The notes: a model not told the origin generated them from the letters alone. 14,812 nt of DNA from Thiotrichales bacterium (GCA_024762895.1 JANTGN010000051.1:1-14812); one strand, 5' to 3'. Numbered from the stretch's first letter, positions 1 through 7,700 are shown. Made by a program: numbers and translations.

Positions 1-587
<587 letters not shown>

Positions 588-740
588 AAAGCTTTTTGTA
601 GCCGAAGCTACGGGTATTACTTTTGATGAAGAGCAATCATTGAATTAATCGAAATAAATCGACTGGTGATTACTCACATCGTATGACTGTCATTGACATT
701 CACCGACGCAAGCATCCGCACAAATTACTTGATCACATAT

Positions 741-773
741 TGTTAAAAAGCGTCGCTGACATTCATTCAGCGA
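741..773 (-). promoter_or_regulatory. rrn antitermination site (boxB hairpin followed by boxA)
   Basis: On the minus strand, a perfect 7-bp stem TCGCTGA / TCAGCGA with a 7-nt loop (753-773) is followed directly by CGCTTTTTAACA (741-752), which differs from the E. coli rrn boxA TGCTCTTTAACA at two bases. The order boxB then boxA, downstream of the promoters, matches known rrn leaders, where boxA loads NusB/NusE and the NusA/NusG/SuhB complex to suppress Rho termination. Confidence 0.8.
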
Positions 774-782
774 AGACGGTCA

Positions 783-811
783 AGTATGACTTGGACTAAC
801 CAAAGAGTCAA
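783..811 (-). promoter_or_regulatory. possible third rrn promoter P3
   Basis: On the minus strand, -35 TTGACT (806-811), a 17-bp spacer and -10 CATACT (783-788, 4 of 6 consensus bases). It lacks the GC-rich discriminator of P1 and P2. A start near 776 would place the boxB hairpin at the very 5' end of the transcript. Weaker than P1 and P2 and may not be active. Confidence 0.45.
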
Positions 812-856
812 CCCCGACCTGCTTGCTGCAACCGAAGTTGCTCAAGCGAGGCGCGC

Positions 857-884
857 ATTATAAAGAGTCTTTATGAATCGTCAA
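857..884 (-). promoter_or_regulatory. rrn promoter P2 (strong sigma70-type)
   Basis: On the minus strand, -35 TTGACG (879-884), a 16-bp spacer, a perfect -10 TATAAT (857-862) and discriminator GCGCGCC. From the -10 onward it nearly repeats P1 (TATAAT, then CGCGCC and TCGCT in both). The spacer and -10 contain the perfect interrupted palindrome ATAAAGA-C-TCTTTAT (860-874). Confidence 0.85.
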
Positions 885-981
885 CCCCTAATTTACACCT
901 CTTTCACCGAAGATGAATTTCTGACCGAAAGCCCTGAAATTCATCCTTTTCGATGTCGCCGTTCCCTTAGCGAGGGCGCGT

Positions 982-1009
982 ATTATAGACGTCCTCTAAC
1001 CTGGGTCAA
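982..1009 (-). promoter_or_regulatory. rrn promoter P1 (distal, strong sigma70-type)
   Basis: On the minus strand, -35 TTGACC (1004-1009) and a perfect -10 TATAAT (982-987) are separated by 16 bp and followed by the GC-rich discriminator ACGCGCCC. Such discriminators are typical of rRNA promoters under ppGpp/DksA (stringent) control, so growth-rate control is inferred. The -35 begins 9 nt after the tyrS stop codon. Confidence 0.85.
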
Positions 1010-1030
1010 GCCTTTTCTTACAAAATTGTT
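1010..1030 (-). promoter_or_regulatory. probable UP element of rrn P1, overlapping the tyrS 3' end
   Basis: Immediately upstream of the P1 -35, the minus strand reads AACAATTTTGTAAGAAAAGG, an AT-rich stretch with the alternating A/T-tract pattern of UP elements bound by the RNA polymerase alpha C-terminal domain. Its distal half contains the last codons and the TAA stop of tyrS (stop at 1018-1020). Called from composition and position only. Confidence 0.55.
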
Positions 1031-2217
1031 ACGCGGGCAAAACGCCGTTTACCTACCTGGTAGATATGGGTGGTACCTGATGCAATCTCAAGCCCTGTAT
1101 CGGAGACCTTTTCTCCATCGATCTTGACCGCGCCCTGCCTGACCATACGCATCCCTTCGGAGCTACTTTGCACCAGCCCGGCCTCTCTCAGTAACTGGGC
1201 GATAGCAAGCACATTATCCTGTGCCGACACACTCACTTCAGGCATGTCATCAGGCATTGCCCCTTTCTGGAAGCGCGCTATAAATGCCTCACGTGCGCAT
1301 ACCGCAGCCGCCCGGTCATGGAATCGCTCCACCAGCTCTTCAGCCAGCCGGAATTTGACATCACGAGGATTCAATCCCTCATCAATTTCCTTTCGGAACT
1401 GATGGATCTCATCCATGGCCCGGAAACTCAGGAGCTCAAAGTAGCGCCACATCAGTTCATCGGATATGGACATGATCTTGCCGAACATCTCGTTGGCCGG
1501 ATCAGTGATACCAATATAATTACCCAGTGACTTGGACATCTTCTGCACCCCGTCCAGCCCTTCAAGCAATGGCATGGTGATGACAACCTGAGGTTCCTGA
1601 CCATTATTATCCTGAAGATGTCGTCCCATGAGCAGATTAAACTTCTGATCTGTGCCACCCAATTCAATATCCGCCCGCATGGCCACGGAATCATGACCCT
1701 GGATCAGGGGATATAAAAATTCGTGTATTGCGATGGGCTGTCCACCTTTATAGCGCTTACTAAAATCATCGCGCTCCAGCATTCGGGCCACCGTCTGCTT
1801 GCCGGCAAGCTGAATGAGCCCAGCCGCATCCATTTTCCCCATCCATTCGGAATTAAATACAACCTTCGTTTTTTTAGGATCGAGAATCTTGAACACCTGC
1901 TCGCAATAGGTCTCTGCATTTTCCTTGACCTCTTCCTGGGTCAGCGGGGGGCGGGTCACACTCTTTCCCGTTGGATCTCCGATCATGCCAGTGAAATCAC
2001 CGATCAGGAACTGAATCTCATGTCCCAGCTCCTGAAACTGTCTTAGTTTATTAATCAGTACCGTATGCCCCAGATGCAGATCGGGTGCGGTCGGGTCAAA
2101 ACCGGCTTTCACCCGCAGCGGCCGCCCCTGCTTTAGCTTTTTAACCAACTCATCCTCAACCAGCACTTCTTCAGCACCACGTCGTATGAGTTCCAATGAA
2201 TGTTGCAGTGTTGTCAT
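1018..2217 (-). CDS. tyrS: tyrosyl-tRNA synthetase (TyrZ-type, KMSKS class)
   Basis: Charges tRNA-Tyr with tyrosine in the cytoplasm. The 399-residue product has the class I signatures HLGH at residues 48-51 and KMSKS at 226-230, preceded by conserved-looking segments such as VKAGFDPTAPD and GGTDQKFN, and ends in an S4-like RNA-binding domain (from about residue 335). HLGH with KMSKS, rather than HIGH with KFGKT, marks the TyrZ-like subfamily of which P. aeruginosa carries one copy beside an rrn operon. The open frame continues 76 codons upstream, but the family starts at MTTLQ, and the extension would run through the start of the divergent peptidase gene; the start at 2217 follows a modest GAGTGG. 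The rRNA promoter begins 9 nt after the stop with no terminator between, so tyrS transcripts probably read into the rrn operon. Confidence 0.97.
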   Translation of the reverse strand: MTTLQHSLELIRRGAEEVLVEDELVKKLKQGRPLRVKAGFDPTAPDLHLGHTVLINKLRQFQELGHEIQFLIGDFTGMIGDPTGKSVTRPPLTQEEVKENAETYCEQVFKILDPKKTKVVFNSEWMGKMDAAGLIQLAGKQTVARMLERDDFSKRYKGGQPIAIHEFLYPLIQGHDSVAMRADIELGGTDQKFNLLMGRHLQDNNGQEPQVVITMPLLEGLDGVQKMSKSLGNYIGITDPANEMFGKIMSISDELMWRYFELLSFRAMDEIHQFRKEIDEGLNPRDVKFRLAEELVERFHDRAAAVCAREAFIARFQKGAMPDDMPEVSVSAQDNVLAIAQLLREAGLVQSSSEGMRMVRQGAVKIDGEKVSDTGLEIASGTTHIYQVGKRRFARVTIL

Positions 2218-2375
2218 AAACCCACTCGTTCGCCTAATCACAGTACAGGGAATAAAATAGTCCCAATATGCTCCAAAAACTGGAAATACAGGCTTCAATA
2301 CGGGCAAAATGCTCACCGAGGTGTTGACCCGCCCAGTTCTGAAGGCTAAGTTTAGAAAAAACTGGATGATATTCC
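2218..2375. promoter_or_regulatory. divergent tyrS / M23-peptidase intergenic region with a plus-strand promoter
   Basis: On the plus strand, TTGACC (2324-2329), a 17-bp spacer and TAAGTT (2347-2352) form a plausible sigma70 promoter that starts transcription near 2360, giving the peptidase gene a leader of only 15-20 nt. On the minus strand (tyrS side) I find no convincing -35/-10 pair. No T-box, attenuator or terminator is seen. Confidence 0.45.
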
Positions 2376-3800
2376 GTGGATTACCAAACAATCTTAAACC
2401 GAGACTATAAGTCTGCGAGTGATGACAGACCCCGGTCTGGCACAAAACGCGTACTATTTGTCACTAGTGTCGTTGTTACGGTATCCATTGGTGTGCTGCT
2501 GTATCTTATCTCCGCGCCCTCACCCCAGGCACCGGCACAGGAATCACCCCAAACGGTCGAGCATGATACCCAAAATAGCGCTCCAAGCACACGGGTGCGC
2601 CAGACAATTCCACTCCCAGCCAGACAAAGCAGCACGGAATATGAGTTACGGCCTGTTCCAGAAGAAATACCCGAGGCAGAGATAAAGGCCGACAACTGGG
2701 CAAGCCATACCGTTAAATCCGGTGACAGCTTATCCAGCATTTTCAGCAAGCTTGAGATCCACAGCCAGCTCAAACCTATCCTGAAGGACCAGACAGCCTC
2801 CGACACTCTAAAATCAATCTACCCCGGCCAAACCGTCAGGGTCCTGAAAGAAAACAACCAGCTCCAGGAGCTCATATACGAACCCAATGATCAGGAGATG
2901 CTGCGGGTTTCGCGTATCGATAACGGTTACCAGGCTGAACTTATCAAGCGACCGGTTGAAAAACGCCGAAACCGTGCAAGCGCAATCATAAAAGACTCAC
3001 TCTTCATGGCGGGTCGCAAGGCCGGGCTCTCTGACAATATCACCATGGAACTGGCTGGCATCTTTGGCTGGGATATAGACTTTGCTCTGGACATACGTAC
3101 GGGCGACAGCTTCACCGTCATCTATGAAGAACTGTTCAGAGAAGGAGAAAAGATTGGCAACGGGGCCATTATCGCGGCCGAGTTTAACAACCAGGGGCAT
3201 AGCTTCAGGGCCATTCGATACCAGATGCCTGATGGTGATGCGGGATATTACAGCCCCGACGGACGCAGTATGCGTAAGGCCTTTTTGCGTACCCCGGTCA
3301 ATTTCACTCGTATCAGCTCACGATTCAGCACCGGAAGAAAACATCCCATACTGAATAAGATTCGCGCCCATAAGGGCGTCGACTATGCCGCCCCAAAAGG
3401 GACACCGGTTAAATCTGCGGGGGACGGCAAGATCATTTTCAAAGGCCGAAAAGGGGGGTATGGGCGAGTCGTCATCATCCAGCATGGGTCACGCTACAGC
3501 ACCCTCTATGGACACCTGAACTCATTCAACCGCAAGCTTCGGGTAGGCAGTCGCGTCAAACAGGGGCAAACAATCGGTTATGTCGGCATGTCTGGTCTGG
3601 CAACCGGGCCGCACCTGCATTATGAGTTTCGCGTCAACGGGGTACACAGGAATCCACTGACAGTCAAATTACCTGCCGCGGAACCGCTACCCAAAAAATA
3701 TATGGCTGACTTCAACTCCCAGAGTGAGCCACTGATGAGCCAGCTGGATCTCTACCGCAGCGTCGCTATCGCCGATGCTCGAGACATCAGCTCCAATTAA
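2376..3800 (+). CDS. M23-family murein endopeptidase with LysM-like domain (MepM/YebA type)
   Basis: Predicted membrane-anchored peptidoglycan hydrolase, 474 residues. Order: short basic cytoplasmic N-terminus, one transmembrane segment (about 25-46), Pro/Gln-rich linker, a LysM/OapA-like segment (about 107-165, containing HTVKSGDSLSSIF and YPGQTVRVL), a central MepM/Csd3-type domain, then the M23 (LAS) domain at about 315-430. Zinc ligands are visible as H332 and D336 (HKGVD) and H415 of HLH (413-415); H380 in YGHL and H413 are the likely catalytic histidines. By analogy to MepM it would cut cross-links in the periplasm to allow wall expansion. The start is GTG; an in-frame stop at 2367-2369 excludes a longer protein, and the ribosome site is weak. 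anmK follows after 12 bp, so the two are probably co-transcribed and both concern murein turnover. Confidence 0.93.
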   Translation: MDYQTILNRDYKSASDDRPRSGTKRVLFVTSVVVTVSIGVLLYLISAPSPQAPAQESPQTVEHDTQNSAPSTRVRQTIPLPARQSSTEYELRPVPEEIPEAEIKADNWASHTVKSGDSLSSIFSKLEIHSQLKPILKDQTASDTLKSIYPGQTVRVLKENNQLQELIYEPNDQEMLRVSRIDNGYQAELIKRPVEKRRNRASAIIKDSLFMAGRKAGLSDNITMELAGIFGWDIDFALDIRTGDSFTVIYEELFREGEKIGNGAIIAAEFNNQGHSFRAIRYQMPDGDAGYYSPDGRSMRKAFLRTPVNFTRISSRFSTGRKHPILNKIRAHKGVDYAAPKGTPVKSAGDGKIIFKGRKGGYGRVVIIQHGSRYSTLYGHLNSFNRKLRVGSRVKQGQTIGYVGMSGLATGPHLHYEFRVNGVHRNPLTVKLPAAEPLPKKYMADFNSQSEPLMSQLDLYRSVAIADARDISSN

Positions 3801-3812
3801 CACCCCGCGGCC

Positions 3813-4916
3813 ATGAGCGAGATATTCATTGGCATCATGTCCGGGACCAGCCTGGATGGTGTTGATTGTGTTGCCGTCGATTTCTCTTATCGCCCACCCA
3901 GGATACTGGCCTGGTCCTTTCACCCCTACAGTCAAATATTAAGAGAGCGCCTGCTGGAACTCATGCAGCCCGACTGGCATGGTGGCCTGGATGAAGTTGG
4001 ACACATAGATGCAGAATTGGGTCGGACCTACGCAGAGGCCGTCCTGTCTATATTGGAAGGCCATCAGCTGGCAGCCAGCGATATCATGGCTATCGGCTGT
4101 CATGGACAGACCGTTCGACACGCCCCGGAACAAAACCCGGCTTTTTCCATACAACTGGGCGACCCCAATCGTATCGCAGAACTCACCGGAATCGCTGTTG
4201 TTGCGGATTTTCGGCGCAGAGATATCGCTGCCGGAGGCCAGGGGGCTCCCCTCGTTCCCGCCTTTCATCAGGATATCTTCTATTCGCCAACCGAGAATAG
4301 AGTAATTCTAAACATTGGTGGCATCGCCAACATTACACGGTTGGCCAATAACCAGCCCGTGACCGGTTTTGATACTGGGCCAGGGAACATATTGATGGAC
4401 CTGTGGATACAGGAGCACCGGGGTGAAGACTACGATAAGGATGGGGCATGGGCTGCGAGCGGCCAAATTCGCGACGATCTTCTACAGGCCCTGCTGGAAG
4501 ATCCTTATTTTCATCAGTCTCCACCTAAAAGCACAGGCCGGGAATACTTCAATCTCGACTGGATGGATCTGCAACTTCAGGACCCCATGATCACCGAGAC
4601 CGATATACAAAGCACCCTGGCTGAACTGACTGCATCCAGCATAGCGATTGCTATTCGAGAGCATGCTGCGGACACCGCTGGTCTCTACGTATGTGGTGGT
4701 GGCGCATTCAACTCACACCTCATGCAACGACTTCAGGCCCAGTTACCCGAGGTCACCATTGAGACCACAGAAACACTTGGCATTCCACCCGACCAGGTTG
4801 AGGCCATCGCATTCGCATGGCTGGCCCGACAGACCCTGAGAGGACATCCTGGAAACCTGCCCAGCGTGACCGGTGCTGAACACCTGGTCATACTTGGTGG
4901 AATCTATTCGGCATAA
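3813..4916 (+). CDS. anmK: anhydro-N-acetylmuramic acid kinase
   Basis: Cytoplasmic enzyme of murein recycling that hydrolyses the 1,6-anhydro bond of anhMurNAc and phosphorylates it to MurNAc-6-phosphate using ATP. The 367-residue product has the family's normal length and hallmarks: GIMSGTSLDGVD near the N-terminus (phosphate-binding loop), GCHGQT, NIGGIANIT, GFDTGPGN and the CGGGAFN loop near the C-terminus, the order of the ASKHA fold. The start is ATG 12 bp after the M23 peptidase stop; no clear Shine-Dalgarno is visible, so translation may depend on the upstream gene. The pairing is logical: lytic enzymes release anhydromuropeptides that AnmK recycles. A strong hairpin follows the stop directly. 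Confidence 0.97.
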   Translation: MSEIFIGIMSGTSLDGVDCVAVDFSYRPPRILAWSFHPYSQILRERLLELMQPDWHGGLDEVGHIDAELGRTYAEAVLSILEGHQLAASDIMAIGCHGQTVRHAPEQNPAFSIQLGDPNRIAELTGIAVVADFRRRDIAAGGQGAPLVPAFHQDIFYSPTENRVILNIGGIANITRLANNQPVTGFDTGPGNILMDLWIQEHRGEDYDKDGAWAASGQIRDDLLQALLEDPYFHQSPPKSTGREYFNLDWMDLQLQDPMITETDIQSTLAELTASSIAIAIREHAADTAGLYVCGGGAFNSHLMQRLQAQLPEVTIETTETLGIPPDQVEAIAFAWLARQTLRGHPGNLPSVTGAEHLVILGGIYSA

Positions 4917-4941
4917 AAAAGGGCCCATCGGGCCCTTTTAA
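4914..4941. terminator. bidirectional intrinsic terminator between anmK and erpA
   Basis: A perfect inverted repeat AAAAGGGCCC-ATC-GGGCCCTTTT (4917-4939) starts right after the anmK stop codon. The GC core with A-tract and T-tract flanks makes a rho-independent terminator on either strand, serving anmK (plus) and the erpA end of the opposing operon (minus, stop at 4964). GGGCCC is itself a palindrome, so alternative folds exist. Confidence 0.9.
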
Positions 4942-4963
4942 TTAAACCTGTGTGCAATTGGTG

Positions 4964-5320
4964 TTAAGCGGGTGAAAATGAAGAGCCGCAACCACAGGTG
5001 GTGACTGCATTAGGATTACGGATCACGAACTGAGCACCCTCAAGCCCCTCGGTATAATCAATTTCAGCACCCGACAGGTACTGGAAACTCATGGGATCCA
5101 CCAGCAGGGTCACACCCTCTTTTTCAACCACGGTATCACCGTCATTGATACTCTCATCAAAGGTAAAACCATACTGGAAACCAGAGCAACCGCCGCCACT
5201 GACGAAAACGCGCAGTTTCAGGTTGGGGTTACTTTCCTCTTCGATAAGACCCTTGACCTTCAATGCAGCAGCATCGGTAAATATCACCAGGTCTTCAGTT
5301 GCAGTTGCAGCTTCTGTCAT
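4964..5320 (-). CDS. erpA: A-type iron-sulfur carrier protein ErpA
   Basis: Carries and inserts Fe-S clusters into apoproteins (IspG/IspH and respiratory enzymes in E. coli). The 118-residue product is full length for the family and holds the three cluster-ligand cysteines: C45 in SGGGCSG, and C109 and C111 in TTCGCGSSF. The start at 5320 is preceded by GGAG nine bases upstream. It is last in the run argC - DUF6776-like - bactofilin - erpA, but 59 bp separate it from bactofilin and that gap contains its own candidate promoter with an IscR-like sequence, so it may be expressed separately from the upstream genes. Confidence 0.97.
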   Translation of the reverse strand: MTEAATATEDLVIFTDAAALKVKGLIEEESNPNLKLRVFVSGGGCSGFQYGFTFDESINDGDTVVEKEGVTLLVDPMSFQYLSGAEIDYTEGLEGAQFVIRNPNAVTTCGCGSSFSPA

Positions 5321-5353
5321 GTTGGGTTACTCCAAAACTGAATAATTAGGGGG

Positions 5354-5383
5354 AACGTACCACTTACCCAGTAAACAGGTCAA
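5354..5383 (-). promoter_or_regulatory. candidate erpA promoter with IscR type-1-like sequence
   Basis: On the minus strand, -35 TTGACC (5378-5383) overlaps the bactofilin TGA stop; an 18-bp spacer leads to TACGTT (5354-5359). From the -35 onward the strand reads TTGACC-TG-TTTACT-GGG, resembling the IscR type 1 sites of the E. coli iscR and erpA (yadR) promoters as I remember them, though one base shorter between the half sites. The -10 is poor. Confidence 0.4.
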
Positions 5384-5910
5384 GAATTCCTCGCTGACGC
5401 TGCGGTTTTAGCCCCGCTCGCCCTGGATGTCCCCTGTTTCCCGGTCTCGGTTTTCTGTTCCTTCTCCTCTGATGCCACTACAGGTTCACCGGCGTCTTTA
5501 TCCTGTCCCGACTTGCGCTCTTCTTCCTTGAACTCGAGTTTAGGTTTGCCGCCCTGCTGGTGAATGAGGTTTCCATTGAGTGTGGCCCCCATCGACATCT
5601 CGATCAGATTATAATAAACGTTACCGGTAATTCTGGCCCTGGGCGCAAGTTCCACGTGATCAGAGGAATAGACATCGCCCTCAATCTGGCCATTCAATAC
5701 CATATTGGGCACATGAACATCACCTTTAATCAGGCCATCTTCACTGAGTATCAGTACTGAGCTCTCATCCCCTGCCTGAACACTACCTTCTATCTTACCC
5801 TCAACATGCAGACCACCCGTAAATGTCAGATCACCGGTCACACAGGTATTCTTTCCTACAAGGGTCTCAATCCGCGTGGAATTAACCTTCTTGTTCTTGC
5901 CAAACAACAT
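5380..5910 (-). CDS. bactofilin (polymer-forming cytoskeletal protein)
   Basis: A 176-residue bactofilin (DUF583 family). Bactofilins polymerise without nucleotide into filaments that scaffold cell-wall enzymes at the inner membrane. Residues about 15-120 show the short hydrophobic/glycine repeats of the right-handed beta-helix (GDLTFTGGLHVEGKIEGSV, GLIKGDVHV, GQIEGDVYSS, ARITGNVYY, ATLNGNLI). The C-terminal 55 residues are a charged, probably disordered tail rich in Lys, Glu, Ser and Ala; the N-terminus (MLFGKNKK) is a short amphipathic basic leader that could touch the membrane. The ATG follows directly on the TAA of the upstream gene (TAAATG), and its Shine-Dalgarno AGGAGAGAG (5915-5923) lies in that gene's last codons, so translation of the two is very likely coupled. 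Probably a cell-shape or wall-remodelling factor. Confidence 0.93.
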   Translation of the reverse strand: MLFGKNKKVNSTRIETLVGKNTCVTGDLTFTGGLHVEGKIEGSVQAGDESSVLILSEDGLIKGDVHVPNMVLNGQIEGDVYSSDHVELAPRARITGNVYYNLIEMSMGATLNGNLIHQQGGKPKLEFKEEERKSGQDKDAGEPVVASEEKEQKTETGKQGTSRASGAKTAASARNS

Positions 5911-6654
5911 TTAACTCTCTCCTGAATCTGAAATATCCTGCCAGTCAAAGACCTTATCAACAGGTTCCATTTTCTTGGTAGTAGGTCGCGCTGAGACACT
6001 GATCTGCTGGGGTACAAACCCCTTGGGCAGAACCAGGGTTCCCTCCATGCGCTGGAAATAACGAAATGAAAACTTCTGATTCCCGTTATCCTGGGCCACC
6101 GTTATATTTTTCGGCTTATCATTCTGTAGGCCTTTGATTTCCAGAACCACCGAGCCCCTTGCAGCTCGTGTGCCTCTGACTAACGTCAATACCAGTTTAT
6201 AGCGATATTCACCTTTTGCCTCGCCTTTTTCCAGCTGCAAGCTCTGAATATGCAAGCCAGGTCTCATTGCTGAGGGAGAAACTATGCTTCGATAAAAGGC
6301 CAGCTCCTCTTTCAGGCTCAGCAACTCTGCCTCCCTGGACTCCAGCGCTGCTCGAACCTCTTCCAGTGCACGGTGCTCGATTTCACTCGCCCGCCCCTGA
6401 TAAGAGGCCTCGTCACTCAGGCGACGATTTTCTGCCTCCAGGAAGATCACCCGTTCCTGAAGGTCCTTGATATTGGTCTCAGCTGCGAGTTCTTCAAAAC
6501 CACTCAGGCGAAAGCCCAGCTGAAACAGGAACCACCCTAGCAATATCACGATACCGATCACGACCGCCTGGATCATGTATTTACGCACCGGGTCATGTTG
6601 TTTGATGTGATAGATGCCCGTGTGCGAAGGCTCGAATATCTTTTTCAGTCCCAT
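5911..6654 (-). CDS. DUF6776-like membrane coiled-coil protein
   Basis: A 247-residue protein of unknown function that I place, from its layout and from memory, in the DUF6776 family found between argC and bactofilin genes in gammaproteobacteria. A cytoplasmic basic N-terminus of about 26 residues (GLKKIFEPSHTGIYHIK) is followed by one transmembrane helix (about 27-47), a Glu/Leu-rich coiled coil (about 55-120) and a C-terminal domain of alternating beta strands (about 130-240) expected in the periplasm. No catalytic motif is visible. It starts 11 bp after argC and ends one base before the bactofilin ATG. The coupling suggests it is a membrane partner or adaptor for the bactofilin; this is inference. 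Confidence 0.85.
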   Translation of the reverse strand: MGLKKIFEPSHTGIYHIKQHDPVRKYMIQAVVIGIVILLGWFLFQLGFRLSGFEELAAETNIKDLQERVIFLEAENRRLSDEASYQGRASEIEHRALEEVRAALESREAELLSLKEELAFYRSIVSPSAMRPGLHIQSLQLEKGEAKGEYRYKLVLTLVRGTRAARGSVVLEIKGLQNDKPKNITVAQDNGNQKFSFRYFQRMEGTLVLPKGFVPQQISVSARPTTKKMEPVDKVFDWQDISDSGES

Positions 6655-6665
6655 GCTTAACAGGC

Positions 6666-7700
6666 TCAGGGTAACAGGGCAGGCAGTGAAAGGCCGAGCT
6701 TCTCATTCAGGCCAAACATAATATTCATGTTCTGAACCGCCTGCCCAGCAGCACCCTTGACGAGATTATCAATCACCGACAGGACCACTGCCGTGTCCCC
6801 ACCCTGGGGCCTGTGCACTGCAATCCGGCAGGTATTCCCTCCACGTACACTTCGAGTTTCGGGATGAAATCCTTCTGGCAAGACATCGACAAAGGGCTCG
6901 GAGGCATAAGCCTCCTCAAACAGGGCCTGTAGATCAATTTCCCGTTTCTGCAAACGCAGATAAAGCGTGGCATGAATACCACGAATCATTGGCGTCAGGT
7001 GTGGCACAAAAGTCAGCCCAACGGGCTCTCCTGTCGCTAGCTCCATCGTCTGGCGAATCTCGGGTAAATGACGATGTCCTGCTACACCATAGGCCTTGAA
7101 GTTTTCTTCAGCCTCGCTAAACAGGGTACCTACCTGCGCCTTGCGCCCCGCGCCGCTGACCCCGGATTTACAATCGGCAATAATATGACTGCGATCAATC
7201 AGGCCATCCTCACGAACAAGGGGTAGCAGCCCCAACGTGGTGGCCGTCGGATAACAACCGGGGTTGGCAATCAGGCGGGCCTGGCTGATGGCTGCCCGAT
7301 TGAGCTCAGGTAAACCATACACGGCTTCCGCCAGCAGTTCAGGACAGGCGTGTTCGAGACCATACCAGTCGGACCAGACCTCGGTATCCTTGATACGAAA
7401 ATCGGCAGCCAGATCGATCACCCGCACACCCTGTTCAAGCAAGCCGGGCACCAGTTTCATGGCGGTGCCATTCGGTGTCGCAAAAAATACCAGGTCACAC
7501 TCATTCAGGGGGGCATTATCGGGAATGGAGAATTCCTGTGAGATATAACCGCGTAGATTGGGAAACAGATCATCCACACGACGTCCCGCCTCTTTACGAG
7601 AAGTAACAACCGTTACCTCTACCTCGGGATGAGGTACCAGCAGACGCAGCAGTTCCACTCCCGTATAACCTGTTGCACCAACTATTCCAACCTTGATCAC
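6666..7700 (-). CDS. argC: N-acetyl-gamma-glutamyl-phosphate reductase
   Basis: Third step of arginine synthesis: NADPH-dependent reduction of N-acetylglutamyl-5-phosphate to the semialdehyde. The 344-residue product has the Rossmann nucleotide loop GIVGATGYTGVEL at the N-terminus, catalytic C149 in NPGCYPTAT, the SGVSGAGRK substrate loop, and the GHRHLPEI motif (209-216) with the catalytic histidine. Length fits the longer (type 1) ArgC class. The start is GTG at 7700, fixed by the family N-terminus (IKVGIVGATG) and by GGAGAG (7707-7712) six bases upstream. It heads the minus-strand run with the DUF6776-like and bactofilin genes; a good promoter lies 36-63 bp upstream. Confidence 0.97.
   Translation of the reverse strand: MIKVGIVGATGYTGVELLRLLVPHPEVEVTVVTSRKEAGRRVDDLFPNLRGYISQEFSIPDNAPLNECDLVFFATPNGTAMKLVPGLLEQGVRVIDLAADFRIKDTEVWSDWYGLEHACPELLAEAVYGLPELNRAAISQARLIANPGCYPTATTLGLLPLVREDGLIDRSHIIADCKSGVSGAGRKAQVGTLFSEAEENFKAYGVAGHRHLPEIRQTMELATGEPVGLTFVPHLTPMIRGIHATLYLRLQKREIDLQALFEEAYASEPFVDVLPEGFHPETRSVRGGNTCRIAVHRPQGGDTAVVLSVIDNLVKGAAGQAVQNMNIMFGLNEKLGLSLPALLP

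Larger units (their letters stand above)
588..1017 (-). other. rRNA operon leader and promoter region
   Basis: This 430-base stretch between the tyrS stop and the 16S 5' end holds no convincing protein gene. Read on the minus strand it contains three tandem sigma70-like promoters, then a boxB-boxA antitermination site, then about 150 bases of AT-rich leader before mature 16S. Transcripts from the three promoters would carry leaders of roughly 390, 260 and 190 nt, estimated from the -10 positions. The 5' half of the RNase III processing stem should lie in the leader, but its partner is outside the window. Confidence 0.85.

Noticed and set aside
873..1127. 84-codon plus-strand frame over the rrn promoters
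   Set aside because: It covers P1, part of P2 and the tyrS end; its start lies in the P2 promoter spacer and it has no ribosome site or protein-like pattern.
2262..2300. LexA-like CTG...CAG sequences upstream of tyrS
   Set aside because: Spacing and inner bases do not fit the 16-bp LexA box.
2218..2445. N-terminal 76-residue extension of TyrS
   Set aside because: The extension is not part of known TyrS proteins and would overlap the start of the divergent peptidase gene; the family start MTTLQ fits at 2217.
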